From NCBI RefSeq assembly GCF_004000865.1, contig NZ_BIMB01000002.1, positions 62,001 to 126,000 of the forward strand: 64,000 nt of DNA, read 5' to 3'. Below the pieces are notes generated by a model. The model was given only the letters and a program-made list of their open reading frames with translations, did no database searches and was not told where the DNA came from. The position numbers and the translations under genes were made by a program. This document shows, piece by piece, positions 52,657 to 61,917 of this stretch (the stretch's first letter is position 1; each line of letters begins with the position of its first letter). This stretch comes from Paenibacillus elgii NBRC 100335 (GTDB lineage Bacteria; Bacillota; Bacilli; Paenibacillales; NBRC-103111).

Positions 52657-52704
52657 AAAGCCTCTGCTTAATCTCCATTTCCGGAGGGCGGCAGAGGCTT
52701 TTTT
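52657..52704. terminator. Terminator after the YqzM-like gene
   Basis: AAAGCCTCTGC and GCAGAGGCTTTTTTG pair around a 23-nt loop. The A run on the left lets it serve the convergent dnaI too. Confidence 0.8.
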
Positions 52705-52747
52705 GTGCATTTTTCATGCTGAGCTAAAGGAGCGCGGCCCTTTAGGA

Positions 52748-53704
52748 TCAAGATCGCGCCCCCCGTTTGTTATATCCGTTCACCATGACCACGTCGACAA
52801 ACGGCCGAATCCGGTCCATGATGCGTCGTCCTTTGAACTCCTCGTCCCCGTCCTTGCTGGTGAAGCTGAAATGCTTCTCCAATGCGTCCAAATCGTGATT
52901 GGACGTGAAAAACGTCGGCTTGCGGTTCATCCGGTAGTTCAGGATCGCTCCCATCACATGGTCACGAAGCCACGGATTCAAATTCTCCGCCCCGATATCG
53001 TCGAAGACGAGCAGGTCCGTCTCCTTCAGTACGTCGATCGTTTCCTTCAGCTTCATCGGGTCCTGGAACATCGTTTTCAGATCCTCGGCAAAATCCGGCA
53101 TGTACACGATCGCCCCGCTGTAACCTTCTTTTGCCAGTTCATAGAGCAAATAGCACATCAGAAACGTCTTGCCCGTTCCGAAGTTACCGGCTAAGTAGAG
53201 GCCTGTTGGCTGAAGCCCCTGCTGACGAATGGTTACGATATATTGCATAATCCGGCCTACCGCTTCTTCCCGGTCCGGATCTTTATCCAAAATTTCGAGC
53301 GACGAGTACCCTTGGGACAACGCCCGCTCGTCCACATAGAAGCTGCGAATCCGGCTGCGGACCGAATCCTGCGTTGCTTTGGCGATAAATTTCTTGCATG
53401 CGACCTTCTGGTCGTATACTCGGGTCCAATCTTCACCTGGCTCGACGTCGAGCAACGTGTAATGACCCTCCATATCGTTCGGGCACCGGTCCAGACCCGG
53501 GCAATTGTTGCAATTATTATATTCCGTTATATATTGATGCAGCTTGTTCAAATTCAGCTTGATCGTCTGGCTGTCGAGCTCCGGGTGTTTGGCTCTCAGC
53601 TTGACGATCAGCGGATCGGATGCGATTTCCCGCACCTTATTTTCCGCCTGCTGCAGCAATTGACGGCCCTGACCGCCCCGCAAAAGTTCCCCAAGCGACT
53701 CCAT
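52748..53704 (-). CDS. dnaI: Primosomal helicase loader DnaI
   Basis: AAA+ protein that loads the replicative helicase. The 318 residues contain an N-terminal zinc domain (CNNCPGLDRCPNDMEGH), Walker A (AGNFGTGKTFLMCYLLY) and Walker B (DLLVFDDIGAENLNPWL). The start ATG 53704 follows GGGGAGG. dnaB lies 78 bp upstream, the usual Bacillales order. Confidence 0.94.
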   Translation of the reverse strand: MESLGELLRGGQGRQLLQQAENKVREIASDPLIVKLRAKHPELDSQTIKLNLNKLHQYITEYNNCNNCPGLDRCPNDMEGHYTLLDVEPGEDWTRVYDQKVACKKFIAKATQDSVRSRIRSFYVDERALSQGYSSLEILDKDPDREEAVGRIMQYIVTIRQQGLQPTGLYLAGNFGTGKTFLMCYLLYELAKEGYSGAIVYMPDFAEDLKTMFQDPMKLKETIDVLKETDLLVFDDIGAENLNPWLRDHVMGAILNYRMNRKPTFFTSNHDLDALEKHFSFTSKDGDEEFKGRRIMDRIRPFVDVVMVNGYNKRGARS

Positions 53705-53782
53705 CCGCTGCACCTCCCCATTGATTGCTAGCCGGGCATCGCTGACGCTTCTCTAGTACGATCGAGTCCTCTCCCAGGACTT

Positions 53783-55282
53783 CTATAGCTTTCCGTCGAG
53801 CTGCTGCGCCATTTTACGGAGCGCCTCCCGCTCGGCCGAAGACAGCGTTTTGGCTGCCGGCGTATCCTTGACGACCGGAATGACCGGCTTCTGCCGCCCC
53901 CGGCCTCCCCTGGCCGGAGTATTCGCGCTGCTTGCGCCTCCGCTACGGCGCGTCCGCTGCTGCTCCTGAAACTTCATTTGCTCGCGAATGTACTGCACCG
54001 CTTCTTCGAACGTACCGACCTGCTTGGCCAGCATGTCCGTGACGCTAAATTCGATGGACGCTCTCGACCAGGAACGCTTATTGACATACATGTAATGAAT
54101 CAGCACGTTCATGACTTCCTCACGCAGACCGTAGTTCAAATCGACCTTGGCCAGCGTATCGAGCAGCCCGTCCGGGATCGAGCCCTGACTGAAAATTTTC
54201 TCCAGCAAAAACGTATACGGCTCATTACGCAAAATGTAGTTGTACTGGTGCTGGTTGCATTCCCCTTGAAACAGATCGGGCACTTCGAGGTAATATTCCA
54301 TCTCGACGCTTTTGTCACCCGCCGGTGCCGGGCTCTTGCTTGCGCGGTCGGTCTCGCCGGTTTTATCGGCAATTTTCGCCATATACCGCGTCCGCTCTTC
54401 GGTCCGCTTTTTATCCTGCCGGAACACTTGATTGGCTTTGTGCTGAAGCAGCTCGAGCACGATTCGTCCGTCTTCGTCGAACACCCCGTCTTCGTCCAAA
54501 AGCCGGCATACGTCGGTCAGGAACAGGTTGTACTTTTTTGCTACAAAATTGATCGTCGCCAGCTGCTCCGGCTCGTATTTGAGCCGCTCCACGAAGTCCC
54601 GGTTTACCGACTCCCGCGGGAAATGCATAATGATCTCCGCGTATTGATAGCCCTTGTACATGACCTCCGGCTTCGCTTCGGCAGGCTTGGCCGCCGCCGA
54701 TTCGAAGAATGCTTTTTCCAGCTCATGATCGATCACCTGCGTATTCAGACGGAACAGCTCGTAGAATGGCACGGACAAATTTTCGGTGTTGGCGTCCGTC
54801 ATTTCCTGCGCTTGCGGCAGCACCAGCTCGTCCCGCAGCGCAAACACCGCATATTTACCGACCTTATCCCGCAGCAGCAGCGTCAAATGCTGATTCCGGA
54901 AAAATTCCGTCGGTGGCAGCGGCGCAAACAGCGTATACTCGTACACGTAATCGTCCGAAGCGGCCGCAAACCGGCGCGACGTCTTAAGCAATCCCACCGC
55001 TTCCAGCCTGGAAGTCTGCTCGATGAACAGCTTCCGGCCGTTCTCGCTCGCTTCCAGCTCCAGCGCCAGAAACAGCTTGCGTTGCTGCTCCATCGCCGAA
55101 TGACCGACTTTGTCCGCGGGCAGCTGCTGGAACAGCGTCATGTATACGCTGACGGCGTAAGCGCCGATCATCGGCTGATACACCGCGGCCATCATCTTAT
55201 AATCCAAGCTGCTCAAAGCGAAATCCCGCACGACATAGAAACGGTGATATTCGGAAAAGTGCAGCAAATTCGTTATCCGCAT
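53783..55282 (-). CDS. dnaB: Replication initiation and membrane attachment protein DnaB
   Basis: The Firmicute DnaB primosome protein (not the helicase), 499 residues. It starts LLHFSEYHRFYVVRDFALSS with a winged-helix domain and ends with a DnaB_2/DnaD C-terminal domain (DYGLREEVMNVLIHYMYVNK-type text from about residue 380) and a basic low-complexity tail (SGGASSANTPARGGRGRQK). It helps DnaI place the helicase during restart and initiation. It sits directly before dnaI. Confidence 0.92.
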   Translation of the reverse strand: MRITNLLHFSEYHRFYVVRDFALSSLDYKMMAAVYQPMIGAYAVSVYMTLFQQLPADKVGHSAMEQQRKLFLALELEASENGRKLFIEQTSRLEAVGLLKTSRRFAAASDDYVYEYTLFAPLPPTEFFRNQHLTLLLRDKVGKYAVFALRDELVLPQAQEMTDANTENLSVPFYELFRLNTQVIDHELEKAFFESAAAKPAEAKPEVMYKGYQYAEIIMHFPRESVNRDFVERLKYEPEQLATINFVAKKYNLFLTDVCRLLDEDGVFDEDGRIVLELLQHKANQVFRQDKKRTEERTRYMAKIADKTGETDRASKSPAPAGDKSVEMEYYLEVPDLFQGECNQHQYNYILRNEPYTFLLEKIFSQGSIPDGLLDTLAKVDLNYGLREEVMNVLIHYMYVNKRSWSRASIEFSVTDMLAKQVGTFEEAVQYIREQMKFQEQQRTRRSGGASSANTPARGGRGRQKPVIPVVKDTPAAKTLSSAEREALRKMAQQLDGKL

Positions 55283-55429
55283 TCAGTCAAAACTCCATCC
55301 GTGATTCAAATGTTTACCCTCCATTTTATCACACAAATCGACAAAGAGGATAGGAGGAAAAAGCAGGCTTTTTGGTTGGTTGGCAGAGAGATGTTTTCGG
55401 GGAAGAGAGCACTGGGGGAGCTGCGCTGC

Positions 55430-55543
55430 GAGTCGTGCTGACTGCCTCCGGCCGCTCTTAAAATCGGATTCTAATAAACTTACCTTGCGGTAAGAATCCG
55501 ATTTTAAAGGCGGCACGTAGACTCTCCGGCAGTCACACGACTC
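55430..55543. repeat. Long imperfect inverted repeat (about 114 bp)
   Basis: The outer arms GAGTCGTGCTGACTGCC (55430-55446) and GGCAGTCACACGACTC (55528-55543) match with one 1-base gap. The inner arms TTAAAATCGGATTCT (55458-55472) and AGAATCCGATTTTAA (55493-55507) are perfect, and TACC/GGTA continues to a TTGC loop after an 8-base bulge. No gene is seen in it. It lies upstream of dnaB and downstream of the YuiB-like gene. Confidence 0.75.
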
Positions 55544-55567
55544 TCCGCTCCACACCCCGTTCCCCCA

Positions 55568-55602
55568 TAAAAAAACATAGGCCCTGCCAAACGGCAGAGC
55601 CT
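55568..55602 (-). terminator. Terminator after the YuiB-like gene
   Basis: AGGCTCTGCC and GGCAGGGCCT pair around GTTT on the minus strand and are followed by ATGTTTTTTT. Confidence 0.8.
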
Positions 55603-55646
55603 GCTTTGAAAAAGAGTACAAAAAACAAAACCCAAAAACCGAAATA

Positions 55647-55931
55647 CTAAAACATTTTGAAGCCTTTTTGACGCAAGGATTTGATCGTAGAGCCGCTGAG
55701 GACGGCGCCGATCAGGCCGCCGACGGCAGGGACGTAATCGGCGATGGAATATTCGGCCAGGTTCGAAGCGAGCGAGCCGGTGCCCCAGCCCCAATAAATG
55801 ACCAAGCCGATCATGAGCGCTATATATCCGTAAATGGGGAACCAAGTCGTTTTCATAAGCATGTTTAGAATAAAACCGAGCCCGAAAAACAGCACGAACA
55901 GCAGCACGGTTACGATGATCAATTGCAGCAA
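55647..55931 (-). CDS. YuiB-like membrane protein
   Basis: A 94-residue protein with two or three helices (residues 4-25, 33-52, 65-82). The N-terminus TVLLFVLFFGLGFILNMLMKTTWF resembles Bacillus YuiB when compared in short blocks. In B. subtilis yuiB lies by yumB and yumC, and both counterparts are found here downstream, which supports the match. Function unknown. Confidence 0.7.
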   Translation of the reverse strand: MLQLIIVTVLLFVLFFGLGFILNMLMKTTWFPIYGYIALMIGLVIYWGWGTGSLASNLAEYSIADYVPAVGGLIGAVLSGSTIKSLRQKGFKMF

Positions 55932-56032
55932 AGCGGACAGCTCCTTTCCATATGCCTATATTGTATAAAAAAACAAAGGCGCGGTAAAGTGAGCCGTTGT
56001 GAACGAAATATGAAAAAAATCACAGGTGCGAG

Positions 56033-56137
56033 CTACAAAAGAGAACAAATAAAACGGTACCAGCCGATCGCCGCGATCCAAAACGGGATGCTGATGAGCG
56101 TCCCCATCAAAATGCCTAGCGTTAACCGGTTTGTCAT
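56033..56137 (-). CDS. Small membrane protein (34 aa)
   Basis: A 34-residue ORF starting MTNRLTLGILMGTLISIPFW and ending in YRFICSLL with a TAG stop at 56033-56035. Its SD AAAGGAGG is 7 bp before ATG 56137. Nearly the whole peptide is one hydrophobic helix. The intact SD supports a real gene, perhaps a partner of the YuiB-like protein 100 bp downstream on the same strand. Family not recognised. Confidence 0.6.
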   Translation of the reverse strand: MTNRLTLGILMGTLISIPFWIAAIGWYRFICSLL

Positions 56138-56329
56138 GACGGACGCCTCCTTTAACAGGTACATCGGCAGACGAACTCCGAATTGTAATAGCATTTTTAT
56201 GGCAAGCGTTCACAAAAAGTTTGCCGTTTCGTCACGGAGCCGCATTTGCCCTTTGCAGCCGATTTCGCTACAATAAAACAAGCAGCTGGTAGCAGTGCCC
56301 ATTTTGAAGGAATAAGGGAGTGTCCATTA

Positions 56330-57076
56330 ATGAGTGAAATCGTACATCCATTGGATGGCTGGTATAGCTTGCATGATTTCCGCGCAATCGATTGGAACGC
56401 CTGGAAAAGCTTGACCGCTCAAGAAAGAGCGCGCGCCGAGGACGAGCTGTACACCCTGCTCGGCAAATATCAGAGCACCGAGGACCAAAAGCAGGGCAGC
56501 ACCGCCTTTTATTCCATTGTCGGGCAAAAAGCCGATTTCGTCTTCATGCATCTGCGCGAGACGTTGGAAGAATTGAACGAGCTGGAAACCGAATTTAACA
56601 AAACCATGTTCGCGCAAGTGACGATTCCGACGTACTCTTACGTCTCCGTAGTCGAGCTCGGCGCTTATATGGCGAAGCCGGGAACCGATCCGATGCAGGA
56701 CCCGGATGTCGTGGCGCGCCTGAAACCGATCCTGCCGAAAGCGGGACATATTTGCTTCTATCCGATGAACAAGAAGCGCGAGGGCAACGACAACTGGTAT
56801 ATGCTGCCCGCCGAAGACCGCCGTAACTTTATGCGCGGACACGGTATGATCGGCCGCAATTATGCAGGCAAAGTGAAGCAAATCATCGGCGGCTCCATCG
56901 GTCTGGACGATTGGGAATGGGGCGTTACGCTGTTCGCGGACGATGCGCTGCAATTCAAGAGAATCGTTCATGAAATGCGCTTTGATGAAACGAGCGCCCG
57001 CTTCGGGGAGTTCGGCGATTTCTATGTCGGCAACTTGCTGAATCAAGAGAAAATGGCTTCGATGCTGAAGCTGTAA
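56330..57076 (+). CDS. hemQ: Hydrogen peroxide-dependent haem synthase (coproheme decarboxylase)
   Basis: Last enzyme of the Gram-positive coproporphyrin-dependent haem pathway, a chlorite-dismutase-fold protein of 248 residues. Family marks are VHPLDGWYSLHDFRAIDW, TYSYVSVVELGAYM, NWYMLPAEDRRNFMRGHGMI and IIGGSIGLDDWEWGVTLFAD. It decarboxylates coproheme to haem b. The start ATG 56330 follows AAGGGAG. It is monocistronic, with a terminator at 57096-57136. Confidence 0.95.
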   Translation: MSEIVHPLDGWYSLHDFRAIDWNAWKSLTAQERARAEDELYTLLGKYQSTEDQKQGSTAFYSIVGQKADFVFMHLRETLEELNELETEFNKTMFAQVTIPTYSYVSVVELGAYMAKPGTDPMQDPDVVARLKPILPKAGHICFYPMNKKREGNDNWYMLPAEDRRNFMRGHGMIGRNYAGKVKQIIGGSIGLDDWEWGVTLFADDALQFKRIVHEMRFDETSARFGEFGDFYVGNLLNQEKMASMLKL

Positions 57077-57095
57077 CAGGCCAACCCGCCGAAAA

Positions 57096-57136
57096 AACCC
57101 TTGCTGGCATTCGCCGAAACGAAAGCTGCAAGGGTT
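57096..57136. terminator. Terminator after hemQ
   Basis: AAACCCTTGC and GCAAGGGTTT pair around about 21 nt. It also follows the minus-strand gene at 57144, so it may be bidirectional. Confidence 0.75.
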
Positions 57137-57143
57137 TGCTCGT

Positions 57144-57401
57144 TTATTCGTCGTCTTCATCCAAGAGCTCCAGCTCTTTGCGCCGCAAGTACTCTTCCGT
57201 GTCCCGGTCGCGCTGCCGCGATTTTTCCTTCAGCCGCTCGATGGCCGGAAGAATGAGGATGTCGATTTCTTTCTGCACGATATACGACAGGTCGTAACGG
57301 TTCTGCGATTCGAGGTAATGGCCTACTTCAAGAAGAGCGTTGTACCGGTCAAGCTCCTCTCGGGTCAGCAGCCCCCGAACCTGAATGCTGCAGTTGCGCA
57401 T
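57144..57401 (-). CDS. Small helical protein of unknown function
   Basis: An 85-residue acidic, helix-rich protein (SRQRDRDTEEYLRRKELELL near the end) with no recognised domain. The first residues MRNCSIQVRGLLTREELDRY suggest a soluble protein. It starts 4 bp after the stop of the NADH dehydrogenase gene on the same strand, so the two form an operon. Confidence 0.7.
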   Translation of the reverse strand: MRNCSIQVRGLLTREELDRYNALLEVGHYLESQNRYDLSYIVQKEIDILILPAIERLKEKSRQRDRDTEEYLRRKELELLDEDDE

Positions 57402-57405
57402 CGGT

Positions 57406-58596
57406 CTAGAAGCGGCCTTTCTTGAGCACGAGCGGAATACCGCCGATGATGTACAAGTAGCGCAGGTCGATGAGCTTTTTCATCACGGCCGCGGTACCGC
57501 CCTTGATTTTCTTGGAGCCGACGATCCCGATCGCTTCGCCGCGTCCAAGAGAAGCTACGGTACCCTTCGGCTTATACTCGAACTTTTTCAGCTCGGAGCC
57601 GCGGATTTGCGCTACCAGATTGTGCGCGCACATATCGGCTTGCTGCATCGAGATTTGCGCCGTTGGCGGATAAGGACGGCCTTCCGGACTCATCACGATC
57701 GAGCAATCGCCGAGCACGTATACGTTGTCGTGCCCTGGAGCGTGTAGCGTATCGTCGACCTTGATGCGGCCGCGCATCGTCTCGAAACCGGCTTCGTCCA
57801 GCATATGGTTACCCCGAATGCCGCCGGTCCAGATGACGGTAGCGGATTTGATCTCTTCACCGGTTGCAAGCACGACGCCGTCCGGGGTGCACTCTTTGAT
57901 TGCGGTCGCGATTTTGAACGTCACGCCTTTGTTTTTCAATACGTTCATCGCGTACTCGACAAGCTCGGGATCGAACCCCGGAAGCGCCGTCGGAGCCGCT
58001 TCGATGTTATATATTTTTACGAGGGATGGGTCCACGTCGAATTCTTTGCACAGGTCCGGAATCCGGTCAGCCAATTCTCCGACAAACTCGATCCCGGTGA
58101 AGCCGGCGCCGCCGACAACAAAGGTCAGATAGTCCGTACGGGAAGGCTCGCGCTTGAACTTCGCAAATTGGTACTCCACGTGCTCGCGGATGAAGCGAAC
58201 GCTGTTGATGGAGCGAATATTCATCGCATATTCTTTCAGCCCCGGAATGCCGAACGTTTCCGGTTCGCCGCCCAAGCCGATGACCAAGTAATCGTAAGAG
58301 AGCGTGCCCTCTTCCAGAATGACTTTTTTCTCTTGCGGCCGAATTTGAACGACGGTCGATTTCACGAAATCGATCTTGAACTCGTCGATCAGCTTCAGAA
58401 TGTTCACGCGTGCATTTTCAGGATTATCCGTCCCTGCGGCAGGCATATGCAGATGGGTCGTAATGTAATGATAGTCGTGTTTATTTACGAGCGTGACGTC
58501 AGCTTCATTATAATTCAGCTCTTTTTGCAACCGAATAGCCGTTACGATCCCGCCGTAGCCTGCGCCTAAAATGACTATTCTTGGAATTCGACTCAT
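57406..58596 (-). CDS. NADH dehydrogenase-like flavoprotein (type II, YumB-like)
   Basis: A 396-residue two-dinucleotide-binding flavoprotein. FAD motif: PRIVILGAGYGGIVTAIRLQ. NAD motif region: LTFVVGGAGFTGIEFVGELA. The flavin-contact aspartate is in VYVLGDCSIVMSPEGRPYPP and the C-terminal amphipathic end attaches type II NADH dehydrogenases to the membrane. It probably passes NADH electrons to menaquinone. It matches yumB in location, near a yumC-like gene. A promoter lies upstream (58659-58631). Confidence 0.9.
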   Translation of the reverse strand: MSRIPRIVILGAGYGGIVTAIRLQKELNYNEADVTLVNKHDYHYITTHLHMPAAGTDNPENARVNILKLIDEFKIDFVKSTVVQIRPQEKKVILEEGTLSYDYLVIGLGGEPETFGIPGLKEYAMNIRSINSVRFIREHVEYQFAKFKREPSRTDYLTFVVGGAGFTGIEFVGELADRIPDLCKEFDVDPSLVKIYNIEAAPTALPGFDPELVEYAMNVLKNKGVTFKIATAIKECTPDGVVLATGEEIKSATVIWTGGIRGNHMLDEAGFETMRGRIKVDDTLHAPGHDNVYVLGDCSIVMSPEGRPYPPTAQISMQQADMCAHNLVAQIRGSELKKFEYKPKGTVASLGRGEAIGIVGSKKIKGGTAAVMKKLIDLRYLYIIGGIPLVLKKGRF

Positions 58597-59016
58597 GGTT
58601 CTATCCCTTCCATCACATATTTTTCTATATAGTATATGAGTTTGAAAACTGTTTGTGAAAAATTACACAAGCGACGCCGAAAAATGGTTTTTCTCCCTAC
58701 AGGGTTCCCTCCGGCGCTTGAAAATATAAGCAAATGATGTGTATTTATACCAACAGTTTTAACCAATTCAAATGCAATAATATAATGATACGAGGCAAAT
58801 AGCAAGTTTTATTTTGGTTAAAAACCTAGGAAAATCGCCAGACTAACAATGGTATCCCTTCGATTCCTTCAGCTGCTGCCTATTGCCATATAAAAACTTT
58901 ATCAGGCTAATTAATTATATTACTCATTGAAAAGTCTAATTTATATTTTCAATGTCGTAGCCGTACGATTATAATTAGAATGGACTTTACTATGTTTCGG
59001 AGGTGTTTGACCCACC
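58597..59016. other. AT-rich divergent intergenic region with two promoters
   Basis: No gene seen. Leftward promoter: TTCACA (58659-58654), 17 bp, TATACT (58636-58631) for the NADH dehydrogenase. Rightward promoter: TTTCAA (58947-58952), 17 bp, TATAAT (58970-58975) for the ferredoxin-NADP reductase. The middle 280 bp are AT-rich without clear structure. Confidence 0.65.
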
Positions 59017-60003
59017 ATGAGCAGCGAAATCGTCGACATTATTATCGTGGGCGGCGGCCCGGCAGGGATGTTTGCGGCGTTTTACGGAGGAATGCGCCAA
59101 GCTTCCGTTAAATTGATTGAAAGCATGCCACAACTGGGCGGTCAGCTCGCAGCGCTTTATCCGGAGAAATACATCTATGACGTAGCCGGCTTTCCGAAGG
59201 TAACAGCGCAAGAGCTTGTTCATAATTTGGAAGCGCAAATGAAGCATTTCCCGCTTTCCATCTGCCTGGAAGAAAAGGTATTGAAGGTGGAGAAAAAAGA
59301 CGAGCGCCTGTTCGAAGTTACAACGGACAAAGGCGTGCATCAATCTAAAGCGGTCATCATTACCGGCGGCGTCGGTGCGTTCGAACCGAGAAAGCTCGAA
59401 CTTCCGGAAGCCGCGCAATACGAGAAGAAAAACCTGCACTACTTCGTCAGCGACCTTCACCGCTTCGCGGGCCAAAAGGTACTGATCAGCGGCGGAGGCG
59501 ATTCTGCGGTAGACTGGGCGCTGATGCTGGAACCGATCGCGGAGAAAGTTACGCTGATTCACCGCCGCGACAAATTCCGCGCGCATGAGCACAGTGTCGA
59601 GAATTTGATGAAGTCCAAGGTGGAAGTCGTCACTCCGACTGAAATCAAGAAGCTTGAAGGCCGCGACCAAATCGAGAAAGTCGTACTTGCCGACTGCAAG
59701 TCGGGCGAAGAGCGCGTCATCGATGTCGATGCTGTAATCGTCAACTTCGGCTTCGTCTCCTCCCTCGGCCCGATTGCCGAATGGGGACTGGATATCGACA
59801 ACGGCTCCATCATCGTTGACTCACGGATGGAAACCAGCATCCCAGGCATTTTCGCTGCCGGCGACATTACAACGTACCCCGGCAAGCTGAAGCTCATCGC
59901 CGTCGGTTTCGGCGAAGCACCGACCGCCATCAACAACGCGAAGGTGTACATCGATCCGACAGCCAAGCTGTCCCCGGGCCACAGCAGCAATATGAAATTG
60001 TAA
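59017..60003 (+). CDS. Ferredoxin--NADP(+) reductase (TrxR-like, YumC type)
   Basis: A 328-residue flavoprotein of the thioredoxin-reductase-like ferredoxin-NADP reductase class. FAD motif: [24 protein letters not shown] motif: [23 protein letters not shown]-like segment [20 protein letters not shown]. It lacks the CxxC redox pair of thioredoxin reductases, as expected of YumC. It supplies reduced ferredoxin or flavodoxin. The start follows GGAGGTG. Confidence 0.92.
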   Translation: MSSEIVDIIIVGGGPAGMFAAFYGGMRQASVKLIESMPQLGGQLAALYPEKYIYDVAGFPKVTAQELVHNLEAQMKHFPLSICLEEKVLKVEKKDERLFEVTTDKGVHQSKAVIITGGVGAFEPRKLELPEAAQYEKKNLHYFVSDLHRFAGQKVLISGGGDSAVDWALMLEPIAEKVTLIHRRDKFRAHEHSVENLMKSKVEVVTPTEIKKLEGRDQIEKVVLADCKSGEERVIDVDAVIVNFGFVSSLGPIAEWGLDIDNGSIIVDSRMETSIPGIFAAGDITTYPGKLKLIAVGFGEAPTAINNAKVYIDPTAKLSPGHSSNMKL

Positions 60004-60033
60004 AAATCCTTTCATCTATATAGGCTTTAGCCG

Positions 60034-60070
60034 AAAAGATCGCTCCGTTCTCAACGAGAGCGATCTTTTT
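60034..60070 (+). terminator. Terminator after the ferredoxin-NADP reductase gene
   Basis: AAAAGATCGCTC and GAGAGCGATCTTTTT pair around a 10-nt loop with a T run. Confidence 0.88.
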
Positions 60071-60102
60071 ATTATTAAACAGCACATGTCCTATTGAATC
60101 AG

Positions 60103-60939
60103 CTATCCCTTAATTCCGGAAAACGTAATTCCTTGAATGAATTTTTTTTGGGTGAAGAAGAACAAAATCACGACGGGAACCGTCATCATCGTAGCGACCG
60201 CCATCATGAGCCCCCACTCTGAGCCCTTCTGATTCTGAAACTGCTGAAGCCCGAGCGACATCGTATACGAAGCTTCATTCGTCAAGTAAAGCAACGGACC
60301 GATAAAATCCGTCCAGCTGTTCATAAATTGAAACAACGCCACCGACAAAACGGCCGGCTTCGCTAACGGAAGAATCACTTTCCAATAAATCGTGAATTCG
60401 TGCGCCCCGTCGATTCTCGCTGCGTCCAGCAATTCATCCGGAAGCCCTAGGAAAAACTGTCTGAGCAAAAAAATAAAAAACGGAGCGCCGAAAAAAAGCG
60501 GTACGATTAAAGGAAGCGGCGTACCGACCCAGCCCAGCTTGTTAAACAACACGAATAACGGAATCATCGTGACCTGGCCGGGAATCATCATCACCGCTAC
60601 CGTCAGGGCGAACAGCGCTTTTTTGCCGTTCCATCTCAGTTTGGCGAAGCTGTAGGCAATGAGCGGACACGACAGAACGGCGCCGGCCGTGCTCAGAACG
60701 GTAATGACGATCGTGTTCTTGAGATAGGTGAAGAACGGGATGTACTCTATGGCGTCCGAGTAATTTTTCCAAGTAAACGGCTTTGGAATCCATTCCGGAG
60801 GCCAAGTGAAAATTTGCGTAGACGGCTTGAGCGAGGTAGAGACAAGCCATATAAACGGCGTAATGAAAAAAACGGAAGCCAGAAGCAAAACGACATGGGC
60901 CGACACGTTCGTCAGCCTGCTCTTCGATTTTCGGTTCAC
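60103..60939 (-). CDS. CUT1 carbohydrate ABC transporter permease (MalG-like), second system
   Basis: Membrane subunit of the ABC operon at the right edge, 278 residues and six helices. The EAA motif reads DAARIDGAHEFTIYWKVILP and the C-terminus is KFIQGITFSGIKG, the MalG-type tail. It starts 15 bp after the MalF-like gene stop. Confidence 0.93.
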   Translation of the reverse strand: MNRKSKSRLTNVSAHVVLLLASVFFITPFIWLVSTSLKPSTQIFTWPPEWIPKPFTWKNYSDAIEYIPFFTYLKNTIVITVLSTAGAVLSCPLIAYSFAKLRWNGKKALFALTVAVMMIPGQVTMIPLFVLFNKLGWVGTPLPLIVPLFFGAPFFIFLLRQFFLGLPDELLDAARIDGAHEFTIYWKVILPLAKPAVLSVALFQFMNSWTDFIGPLLYLTNEASYTMSLGLQQFQNQKGSEWGLMMAVATMMTVPVVILFFFTQKKFIQGITFSGIKG

Positions 60940-60954
60940 CGTGGATTCGCCCCC

Positions 60955-61848
60955 TCATTTCCCCTGATAATGAACCCACCGCTTGGAGGTCATAAATAAA
61001 ATCCCTGTCAGCAGCATAATCGCCAAAAACAGGAGCCAGGCCATTGCCGAAGCATAGCCCATTTTGAAATATTTGAATCCGTTATCATATAAATGCATGA
61101 CGTAAAACATAAGCGAATGGGCCGGCGTTCCTTGTCCTTTGGTGAGCGAATACGGCAAAGTAAATTGTTGCAACGCCCCGATGACGCCCATGACCAGATT
61201 AAAAAATATAACAGGCGTCAGCAGCGGCAGCGTTACGTTTCGAACCTTCTGCAGCCAGCTCGCCCCGTCCACTTCCGCCGCGTCGTAATAGTCCTGCGAA
61301 ATATCCTGCAAACCGGCCAAATAGATGACCACGGCCTGACCGATTCCCCATAGGGACATCAGAATGAGGGACGGCTTGGACCAAAACTCGCTTCCCAGCC
61401 AGGCAGGGCCGGCGATCCCGAGCTTATCGAGCATGCCGTTCACCAAGCCGAAATGGGGATTCAACAGCCACATCCACAAGACGGCCAGAGCGACCTGGGG
61501 AACCAGCGTCGGCAAAAAATAGAGCGTCCGGTAAATGGCCATCCCTTTCACTTTCATGTTCAAGAACAAGGCGAGCAGCACTCCGAACACGATGCTGAGC
61601 GGGACAAAGAACACGGCGAAGTACACGGTGTTATAGACTGCCGCCCAAAACACTTTATCCTGCATAAGCTCGCGGTAATTGCGAAGACCGATGAACTCCC
61701 CCGGCTCCAAAATGCTGTAGGTGGTAAAACTGAAGTAGATGGAAGCAGCCAGCGGGAGAAGGAAAAAGATAAACAAGCCGATCAGCCAGGGCGAAGCAAA
61801 CAACCAGCCGTACAGCCTTTCGCCCGCTTCCACACTTTGTCTTTTCAT
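60955..61848 (-). CDS. CUT1 carbohydrate ABC transporter permease (MalF-like), second system
   Basis: Partner permease, 297 residues. The EAA motif reads DAAEVDGASWLQKVRNVTLP. An N-terminal cytoplasmic stretch and six helices are visible. It lies between the binding-protein gene and the MalG-like gene. No ATPase is encoded in the operon, as with the first system. Confidence 0.93.
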   Translation of the reverse strand: MKRQSVEAGERLYGWLFASPWLIGLFIFFLLPLAASIYFSFTTYSILEPGEFIGLRNYRELMQDKVFWAAVYNTVYFAVFFVPLSIVFGVLLALFLNMKVKGMAIYRTLYFLPTLVPQVALAVLWMWLLNPHFGLVNGMLDKLGIAGPAWLGSEFWSKPSLILMSLWGIGQAVVIYLAGLQDISQDYYDAAEVDGASWLQKVRNVTLPLLTPVIFFNLVMGVIGALQQFTLPYSLTKGQGTPAHSLMFYVMHLYDNGFKYFKMGYASAMAWLLFLAIMLLTGILFMTSKRWVHYQGK

Positions 61849-61917
61849 CGCCGAACCTCCTGTGGCGGAAGCGATAGAGAAGCCGGAAACCGGCTCCCCT
61901 ACCGTGTCCTCTCCAAC

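Noticed and set aside
55956-56213. 85-codon frame across the 34-residue gene
   Set aside because: The 34-residue frame has a strong SD and a membrane helix; the longer frame is His/Arg-rich without an SD.
58593-58805. 70-codon frame between the NADH dehydrogenase and reductase genes
   Set aside because: It overlaps the promoter of the NADH dehydrogenase gene and has no SD or family resemblance.
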